The notes below the pieces were generated by a model. The model saw only the letters and a program-made list of their open reading frames with translations. It did no database searches and was not told where the DNA came from. The position numbers and the translations under genes were made by a program. This document shows positions 56,421-64,000 of a stretch of 64,000 nt of DNA, in pieces (position 1 is the first letter of the stretch; every line of letters begins with the position of its first letter). Source of the stretch: Eurosta solidaginis (taxonomy: Eukaryota > Arthropoda > Insecta > Diptera > Tephritidae); the NCBI RefSeq assembly GCF_040869045.1, contig NC_090320.1, forward strand, positions 144,234,941 through 144,298,940, given 5' to 3'.

Positions 56421-56510
56421 TTCCAGGGTTACCCTAGGTTCATTTTCCTACATGGTGATTTTCCCTTATTTTGTTCGGTTACACCCGAACTTAGCCTTCC
56501 TTACTTGTTT

Positions 56511-57469
56511 AACAACTGTTTTTGTTTTATCGGCCTATTAATAAAGGATCCAAGGTTCGACTCTAGCTCAAGGCCAGAACAATAACTCTTATGATAGTTT
56601 TTGCATTTTTTTTAATTTTTCTGTAATTTAAAATAATTTTTATTTTTTTCGAATAGAAGGTAGACAGTTTTTCAGACAACCTGCCATAGCTGCGCAGATA
56701 GATCCATTTCGAATGTTCCTGCTGCCCTAACCAATTAGCTATACAGCGGTGATTTGTTTGACTGGTAAATTGCTATTGCTTTTCCTCTTGACCAACTATA
56801 TTTTACCAGCGTTGCGCCATCTGTTGCCAATCACTGAAAATTTTGGATCACATATACTGAATCTAGCCGTGGGCCTCAGATACAAAATCAATCGTCTTAA
56901 AAGTTTCAACTGTGCAAAGACGGAACCTGAACATTTTATAAAGTAGTAGAAATTAGTTAACAGTGTTGTTATTAAAGTTTATGGGGCTCTGTACCCAAGG
57001 AAATAACTTTACGCAAAACACTCTTCCGAAATCAAATCCCTTTTACATTTGCTTCAAAATCTGTATATAAAAATACATTTTTTCTATCGCAATTCGTTGT
57101 ACACTTGTAAAGTTATCGCTTTCAAGAAGTATTTCTACCTATATGACACTACTTTATTTTGCCTTGGATTCCAAACTTAAAAAACTGACGAAACTTTGTC
57201 GGAGCGTCAAATTACAAGAACAGTATTGCACAAGAGAAAGCGAGACCAATATTCCCCCAAAATGATTGATTTTGGCATGTTGTAATTGTAATTGTAATTG
57301 GACGTTGTGGCAGCGCACTGCCTTCAAGTGGCCCAATGACACCAGTTTATTATTTTTTTTTTATTTATTAATTTTATTACATACTTATAATTTTATTTTT
57401 TTTTTTGCCGAGTCATTGATGGCCAGTGGTTTGTCAAGCGTCGAGATCTAAAACTGCTCAGCTACAGAA
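56511..57469. other. Unassigned interval
   Basis: No gene recognised. A GGTTCGACTC box B-like string at about 56555 and the short TGTAATTGTAATTGTAATTG repeat near 57279-57300 are the only structured items seen. Confidence 0.4.
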
Positions 57470-59440
57470 GAAATATCATCAGCTGAGGGTTAAACTTAAA
57501 TGAATAGAATATAGAAACAAAACTATATTAGCATTAACGATTAAGAGAGATAAGGACAGTCTTTTTTATAGAAAAAAGGGAGTCCGACATATCAAATGTG
57601 TTTGAGTGAGAGTTATAATCTTGGCACAAGCATCGGAAAGGTTCGTTAAGTTAGGGGACACTAAAGTTCACTTCGTTCAGAAGAAATGGGCTTGAAATCG
57701 ATCCGTGCAGTAGTTTTGTCATAAATATTACGCCAAGCGTTTCTCTACGACTAGCAAGAGTTGGAAGATTGATAAGTTTTAATCGATTAGTATAAGGTGA
57801 AAGATTAAATGAAGAGTCCCATTGAAAATTCCTTAAAGCAAATAGTAAAAACTGTTTTTGTATTGATTTGTGCCTGTCAGTATGGACTTGAAAACGCGGA
57901 TTCCGGACTATTGAGCCATACTCTAATATCGGTCTAACCAATGTTGTGAAGAGGGTTTTCGTAATGTAGGGGTAGCTAAACTCTTTTGACCACATTTTCA
58001 CAAATGCTAAGACACCTTTAACTCTATTGACAGTGACACTTATATGAGTGTTTAAGCTAAGTTTGCAGTTCACTGTAACTCCCAAGTCTACAAAAACATT
58101 AACACTTTCAAGGTTTTGGTTGGTAATTGTGTAAGAATCTAGTTGTAAAGTCCTACGCGATAAACACATAAATTTACATTTCTGAAGATTAAGCGGCATG
58201 TGGATTACATTGCACCAAGCAGCTAAGCAATTTAAATCCGTCTGAAGTAAAGAACGTTCTTCAATCGACGCATAAGTCTTAAAAACCTTTACATCATCAG
58301 CATACATCAAGATTTTAGAATATTTTATAGTTGTAGAGATATTGTTTATAAATCGCAAAAACCGAATCTGGCCAAGATTGCTGCCCTGAGGAATACCAGA
58401 GGTGACACTAATGGTACTCGAAAACATATTTTTAAAAATTACTCTTTATGTTCTGCCACAGAGATAGGAGGAAATCCAACGAGCATGTCGAGTTTATATA
58501 CAAGTAAAGAGTGGCATACTTTATCGAATGCTTTACTAAAATCGGTGTATATAACGTCGGTGTGAAGATTTTCTCTGAACCCGTTCGAAATGTGAGTTGT
58601 AAACTCAAGTAAATTAGTTATGGTTGATTTGCCCTTACAAAACCCATGCTGAGAACTTGCAATTAATGTTGAAATCGAAAATGTTAGGTGAATTGTAGCA
58701 ACGCTTTGGAATAGCGGACAGTCTAGGTATGCCACGATAGTTTACAATGGACGACTTAATGTCACTTTTATGGAGAGGGATGAGAAAGGATTCCTTCCAT
58801 GCCGCCGGGAAAATTCCATACTTCAAAAATAGGTTAAACAGATCAGTAAGAGTTTTGTAGATGAATTGGGCACATTTTTTAAGAAAGCATGTGGGAATTA
58901 AGTCAGGGCCGTATGTAAAAATTCTTTTAGGGTCTTTAGGTACAATAAAACATCTTCAGATCTTCAGGTAATAAGTGTGGAGCAGGGATTGAATTACTCG
59001 AATGCAGTTCAGAAGGATATTTCCCAGGTGGCAAAGCAATATCCTCGGAATAATTACATTTGAAAAATAAAGCGAAGAAATTCGCAATCTTTTGATTGTC
59101 GCTAGAAATGTTACCATTAAACTTCATAGCGGAAGGAAAACCCTTTACCCCACGTTTAGAATTTATGAAACCATAAAACGACCGCGGGTTGCTAATAATT
59201 TTCTTCTTAATTTTACAGGCGGAAGCTTTATAGCACTTTTTATTAAGTTCAAAATACTTATGACGCAGAATAGCATAACGAACATAATCGGAATGTAAGC
59301 CAGTCTTCTTATATAATTTTAAGTAACGTGACTTTTTGTGTTTCAAAGATTTTAGTTCTTTAGTGATCCAGGTTTGCATTGGTTCATCATATGAACAAAT
59401 ACGTTTGGGCACATACTTTTCAAACAAGTTATAAATGATA
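57470..59440 (-). mobile_element. 5'-truncated LINE of jockey/CR1 type (copy 3)
   Basis: The minus strand carries an ORF2 RT without an upstream endonuclease, the usual result of 5' truncation. Left of it lies unassigned DNA, right of it a gypsy LTR. The 3' end is near 57470-57540 and no poly(A) tail is obvious. Confidence 0.75.
57540..59427 (-). pseudogene. LINE copy 3 ORF2 reverse transcriptase
   Basis: In coding order: a linker KRICSYDEPMQTWITKELKS (59427-58936). RT fingers FPAAWKESFLIPLHKSD (58826 downward). SSQHGFCKGKSTITNLLEF and DVIYTDFSKAFDKVCHSLL (58735-58439). TSGIPQGSNLGQIRFLRFIN and the catalytic ILMYADDVKVFKTYAS (58427 downward). PILEYGSIVRNPRFQVHTDR and a C-terminal block follow. 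Stops and shifts occur near 58935, 58640 and 58438, plus a TAA after FSVP (57651). The GIPQGS...YADD pattern fits the jockey/CR1 group; there is no RNase H. Confidence 0.83.
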
Positions 59441-59461
59441 CTGTAATGAATTTAGTGCAAT

Positions 59462-60000
59462 TCCGCTTATTCGCAACCTTCTACTAATCGTTCGAATCAC
59501 TAAAATGTTGAATAAATAACTCCACTATTCAATAATGCAAAATGGCCTTCAATAACACTTCTACTTCTCAACAGATAGCGTTCTTAAATCAAACTGATTC
59601 TGATTCTCAGCTTTACCTCATTTTGTACTCTGTGATTTCCTCGTTCGCATATTTTTAGGCGTTTCTATTTCTAGAATTTACTACTCATTTACCAGCTATA
59701 AATATCTCAGCTATAACTACAGATGCACGATGATTATAGCTTCTCGCATAGCTCATGTGCGTGTATATGTGAGTGATACTTCCACAGACGATTGCCTACT
59801 TTTGGGAGCATCTCAGATAAGATATATGCATGTGTTTGTGCGTGTCTCTCTGCTGCGTGTACGAACATATTTGTAGACATAATGACTGATTCGTTTATGT
59901 AGATACAAGTGACTGTCTGCTTTATTGTTGTTGTGGCTTCATTTACTTAGCATCAGACTAGTGATGTGAGTATCACTTAGTGTCACTAATATTCGCCACA
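59462..60000 (-). repeat. 3' LTR of the deleted gypsy element
   Basis: Matches 61593-62074 over its length with many substitutions and indels, for example in the central 59560-59800 part. AATAAA-type signals lie near 59506-59516 in reverse orientation. Confidence 0.85.
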
Positions 60001-60017
60001 CTGCCGCCCACCTAAGT

Positions 60018-61022
60018 CTAATCATCCCGATCAGACAAATCTCTCGATCTAACAGCTGCTAGTCTCTCCAAATGAACCACCCTTCTATTTCGTGGTTTCC
60101 CAATTGTCTGTATGCGGTAGATGACATCACTGATTCTCTTCACAACTCTGAACGGGCCTTCCCAACTGCACCAAAATTTGGATGGAACACCTTTCCGCCG
60201 GTGAGGGTTGTATAGTAGTACCAAATCTCCCTCCAAGAAACCTTACGAATTATTGTTCTTGTCGTACCTGGGTTTCATCCTACTACTCATTATCCTGGAC
60301 CGTTCCCTCGCACTCTGTTGTTTGGCCAATGAACTACTTCGTAGAGCTTGCGCTTGACGGATTGGCTTTGCATAATCAGTATCGTTCCGACGTTTCACAA
60401 CAGTAGTGCGCCCTGGCTTGAAACCACCTTTGAATTCTTTCTGGGAAATTCTGTCGTTAGTTTTAGTGCATCCATTAGGGTTTGTCAATGGCAGTGTTTT
60501 TCTCGCGGGTACCTTCGGTTTTGACTTGTTTGGCGCATTCATGCCATCAACATTTGCCCGATCTGCTGCCTTTGACTTTTGTGGTCTTTGTCGAATCGCC
60601 GCCACCAGGACTCGCTTATTGCTGAACCCTTTCTCCAAACTGAAGTTAAGTGGTATATCCTGGTTCTTATAGCGCATATTCCTTCTTTGCATGTCGATCC
60701 TGATGTCATGGTCAACTAAGAAGTCCACTCCCAATATGACTTCATCAACAATCTCCGCCACAACGAATTTGTGTAGAATCGTGACCTTTCCAATTAAGAC
60801 CTCGCATATCACTTCTCCCTGGACTTGGTTATACTCGCCAGTGACCGTACGCGACCTTGCTCCAGGTAACCGTTTTACTCTCCTGATGACCGAGTCAGAT
60901 CGGATTAAGGAATGAGATGCGCCCGTATCTACAGTCAGTACACGTTCTTTGCCATCCACATTTCCTCTGACGGTAAGACTGCTGAGTTTCTTCCAATTTC
61001 TGAGATAGATATCACAGGGCAT
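60018..61022 (-). pseudogene. Protease joined directly to integrase C-terminus
   Basis: From 61022, TVDTGASHSLIRSDSVIRRV (active-site DTG) and VILGVDFLVDHDIRID form an intact-looking aspartic protease, followed by a basic linker. At about 60300-60360 the frame passes into QQSARERSRIMSSRMKPRYD, which is integrase C-terminal sequence, and stops at 60243. A shifted frame (60236-60018) completes it with GDLVLLYNPHRRKG and WEGPFRVVKRISDVIYRI, the GPY/F module. RT, RNase H and the integrase core are absent between the two. Confidence 0.8.
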
Positions 61023-61070
61023 CCAATAGCTGGGGCAAGTTTTCGATCTTTACATCTAACTCGGTCTTGC

Positions 61071-61592
61071 TTATCTCCTGCGTTTACGACCAGCCAAGTT
61101 GGAACTACCAGGACCGGTGCTGCAATGACGAGCAATGTGGCCTGGCTTTCCACACTTAAAGCATTTGACTTCATTATTATTCTTCTGCTGCTTGCTGTTC
61201 AATGCTTCCAAAATTGTGTCTACCCACTCTGGTCTTTCTACTTCCACACGATGAGTCTTGTATGCTAGTTTACTCAATAGGGAGGAAGTTTCCTGAGTCA
61301 ATGCATGGGATACCGTTTCAGCAAATGTCAGCTTTGGGTTTGCGTATGTAGCTCGCTTCGTTTCCACGTCCCGTATGCCATTTATAAAGCTCTGGATTTT
61401 TACCCTCTCGGTATATTCCACGGGCGCGTCCGCATTTGCTTGATAGGCCAGCCTTGCGACATCCGACGCAAACTCCTGCAAAGTTTCATTCGCTTTTTGT
61501 TAGCGGCTTTGCAACTCTATTTGGTATATCTGCTTTCTGTGTTCGCTTCCGTATCGCCTCTCTAGAGCGCTCATCAATGTTTCGCAGGAAGA
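61071..61592 (-). pseudogene. gag C-terminal half with CCHC zinc knuckle
   Basis: Codons beginning just inside the 5' LTR read LMSALERRYGSEHRKQIYQI, a TAA near 61500, then ETLQEFASDVARLAYQANAD, GIRDVETKRATYANPKLTF and the zinc knuckle CFKCGKPGHIARHC (61135-61180) with a basic tail. Capsid C-terminal domain followed by nucleocapsid. The N-terminal half is missing. Confidence 0.82.
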
Positions 61593-62074
61593 TCCGCTTA
61601 TTCGCAACCTTCTACTAACGTTCGTATCGCTAAACTGTTGAATAAATAACTCCAATATTCAATAATGCAAAATGGTCTTTATTAGACTACTTTGAAAATA
61701 CCTCACAATAACACTTATACTTCGCAACTCATAGCGTGCTTAAATCAAACTGATTACGGACTACTTAGCTTCTGCTGCTTTTAAACTCTCTGCCCAAATG
61801 TCTAGACGTTTCTTCTTCTAGAGTCCTCTACCTGGTCAGCAGCCATACGCGCGTGTTTTATGTAGTGTGTAACCATATGCGTGTGTATATGTGAGCGAAG
61901 TAGTAGCTGATGATGGCATGCATTTGTTAGTATCTCTCTGCTGTTTGTATGTATGTGTGTACATGTTGATTAATTATGCAAGTGTGGCAGCTTGCTTTAT
62001 TGTTGTTGTGGCTTTATTATTTAGTATCAGATTTGTGATGTGAGTATCACATAGTGTTGCTAATATTCGTCACA
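61593..62074 (-). repeat. 5' LTR of the deleted gypsy element
   Basis: Begins TGTGACGAATATTAG at 62074 in coding orientation. Ends GCGGA at 61593, where it abuts gag codons directly. Partner of 59462-60000. Confidence 0.85.
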
Positions 62075-62507
62075 ATATGTTATTATTAGAAAACCAAAAA
62101 GTATCAACAAACATTCACTACACACATCTTAACCTACGTAAGTGAAGTTTGCCCAAAAAAATTGGCCGCTTGAAAATTAGTTACATTTAAGGTTTATTTA
62201 TGCGCTAAAATTATTTTGAAACTATTTTTTAGGATATTGGTAGAGACCAATATAGGTTAGTGGGAACAAAGCTTCTTTTTATTAGAAGTCGCGCGGATTA
62301 ACCGTGAAATAAAAGAGATTTTATATGAAAATATCTTGATTGAACAAATCGAAAAACAAGAATGAGCTGTTAATTTTTCTTGTCATTGAAAATATTGTCA
62401 AAATGTAAATGAGAATATGTTCTGTTGCTACAGTAGATATTCAAGTGTATTTGCTGTACAGTATATTTCAAAGCTCCTTCTCAACGTAAACATATCTCAT
62501 TCTTATA
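62075..62507. other. Unassigned AT-rich interval
   Basis: No coding or repeat structure recognised. Confidence 0.4.
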
Positions 62508-63160
62508 TCTATATATTAATACGCTAACAAAATTTCCATACAATCAATTGACAGGCTGTTTCGCATACTTAGCATACGTAAAATCATATAAAAGTTATAT
62601 GAATCGATTCGTATTGATCAGCCGCAGTGCATAGGCCTATTTTTGTTAACAAATATTACTCTATTGGTTTATAATTAATAGAAAAAGTTTTTTGTAAATT
62701 CGAACAATTCATACAAATATCGTAATTCATTTTCGTGCACAAGCGCGCCATCTTTGGGAACAATTATCTAAGTTTGCTAATGCGAATTTCAAAGACCTAA
62801 ACCTTTATGCACAAGCGCGCCGTCTTTGGGAACAATTATCTAAGTGTTTAATGTGAATTTCAAATTTTATGTATCCCCGCTAAATTCGAAGGCACAAATG
62901 TTTCACCTGCATACAAATATGGTTTCCCATTGTTGCCGCTTACCTATAATAGCCTCTACCAAAATCCTAAAAAATTGTTCCAAAATAATTTATAGCGTAC
63001 CAAAAATCTTAAATAGAATTAATTTTTGACCGGCCCATTTTTTGTGGCAAATTTTACCTACACGTAAATACATAAGTCTTTATTTAACAGATTCTTTGTT
63101 TTTTATTTTAATTGTTTTCAAAAAAACATGAAATCACAAATAATGAGTTAACTTTTGTTA
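62508..63160. repeat. Direct duplication, unit 1
   Basis: Starts TCTATATATTAATACGC and ends GAGTTAACTTTTGTT. Matches 63411-64000 with scattered differences. It contains an extra internal 72-bp tandem duplication starting GCACAAGCGCGCC (62737 and 62809) that the second unit lacks. No gene recognised; whether it is a transposon end or a segmental duplication is open. Confidence 0.85.
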
Positions 63161-63410
63161 AAACTAATTTATTTATAGCAATTAATGGCAAATTTGCTCG
63201 AAAATATTGTTGCATTTGCAGATTTAATCCTCATTTTAGATAAAGTACGTCTTATACTGAACAAAAAAGAAAAAGTTAAAAAAATATAACATTACATTTT
63301 TCATATCGCCTTTTATGCTAATTACGAAACAAAAAAACGTCCCAAAAACTTTTTTGATTTTAGGTCAGAGCGGCAACCGGCATCATAGCGGCCGTCTTGC
63401 ATAGGCAGTA

Positions 63411-64000
63411 TCTATATATTAATACGCTAACAAAATTTCCATACAATCAATTGACAGGCTGTTTCGCATACTTAGCATGCGTAAAATCATATACAAGTTA
63501 TATGAATCGATTCGTATTGATCAGCCGCAGTGCATAGGCCTATTTTTGTTAACAAATATTACTCTATTTGTTTAAATTAAGAGAAAAAGTTTTTTGTAAA
63601 TTCGAACAATTCATACAAATATCGAAATTAATTTTCGTGCACAAGCGCGCCATCTTTGGGAACAATTATCTAAGTTTTCTAATTCAAATTTCAAAGACCT
63701 AAACCTTTATGATTCCCTGCTAAATTCGATAGCATAAATGTTTCACGTACATACAAATATGGTACCCAATGCTGCCACTTACCTAAATAGCCTCTACCAA
63801 AATCCTAAAAAACTGTTCCAAAATAATTTGTGGCGTACCAAAAGACCTTAAATAGAATTAATTTTTGACCGGCCCATTTTTTGTGGCAAATTTTACCTAC
63901 ACGTAAATACATAAGTCTTTGTTTAACAGATTATTTGTTTTTTTTATTTTAGTTGTTTTCAAGAAAACATGAAATCACAAATAATGAGTTAACTTTTGTT
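63411..64000. repeat. Direct duplication, unit 2 (runs to the window edge)
   Basis: Second copy of 62508-63160, separated by about 250 bp of unassigned sequence. It may continue beyond the window. Confidence 0.85.

Larger units (their letters stand above)
54661..56510. mobile_element. Minisatellite-bearing repeat element with palindrome insertion
   Basis: The left part (54661-55540) has the non-coding, mildly repetitive texture typical of dipteran non-autonomous elements. A tandem array follows, then the end ACACCCGAACTTAGCC near 56487-56502. The 271-bp palindrome at 54847-55117 splits the left part. No transposase. Family unresolved. Confidence 0.5.
59462..62074 (-). mobile_element. Internally deleted gypsy-type retrotransposon (2.6 kb)
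   Basis: Two direct LTRs (59462-60000 and 61593-62074; both start TGTG(G/A)CGAATATTAG and end near GCGGA in coding orientation) flank only 1.6 kb. The interior starts in mid-gag right after the 5' LTR, so the primer site and gag N-terminus are deleted, and protease is fused to the integrase C-terminus, so RT and the integrase core are deleted. GGTGGGCGGCAG before the 3' LTR is a plausible polypurine tract. No clear target duplication. Confidence 0.82.

Noticed and set aside
56540..56600. Box B-like GGTTCGACTC, possible second SINE family
   Set aside because: No matching box A at the right distance and no repeat copy in the window.

Overview
The window is repeat-dense DNA from an insect, most likely a higher fly (Diptera). 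The elements point that way: 412/mdg1-type, Osvaldo/Ulysses-type and BEL/Pao LTR retrotransposons, Penelope-like elements, RNase H-bearing LINEs, a tRNA-headed SINE and dipteran minisatellite elements. A tephritid-like fly is a guess from general familiarity, not something the sequence proves. I found no convincing host gene, rRNA, true tRNA gene or CRISPR array. Almost every coding stretch is a decayed transposon gene.

Layout. 1-964: the 5' end of a minus-strand Ty3/gypsy element (175-bp LTR, primer site, broken gag). 1182-4176: a 5'-truncated LINE carrying two SINE insertions; a third SINE lies at 4610-4839. 5279-36350: one 412/mdg1-like LTR retrotransposon spread over 31 kb by nested insertions. 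Its own pieces are the 5' LTR, the tRNA-Arg-type primer site, a long leader, gag, protease, RT/RNase H, integrase, polypurine tract and 3' LTR. Between them sit a Penelope-like element (itself hit by a SINE), a BEL/Pao element, a foldback/minisatellite element, a GC-rich tandem repeat, a full-length LINE with a 13-bp target-site duplication, and a mirror-image cluster of four Penelope-like copies.

36351-37022 is the tail of another LINE. 37023-54660 is an Osvaldo/Ulysses-like Ty3/gypsy element on the minus strand with very long LTRs (4.3 and 6.2 kb as they stand). One LTR holds a 708-bp hAT-type non-autonomous element, and the other a 3.2-kb DNA transposon with 150-bp inverted ends. 54661-56510 is a minisatellite element interrupted by a 271-bp palindrome. 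57470-59440 is a truncated jockey/CR1-type LINE (minus), and 59462-62074 an internally deleted gypsy element (minus). 62508-64000 is a direct duplication of unassigned AT-rich DNA.

The most unusual object is the BEL/Pao element at 11857-17850. It encodes gag, aspartic protease, RT and DDE integrase, but it is bounded by about 490-bp INVERTED repeats instead of direct LTRs, has no recognisable primer-binding site, and is flanked by a perfect 5-bp duplication (GACTT) that splits a host protease codon run. The inner edges of the inverted repeats supply both the gag start codon and the pol stop codon. The Penelope-like copies also end in hammerhead-ribozyme-like motifs, and the same architecture recurs as a head-to-head palindrome at 54.9 kb.
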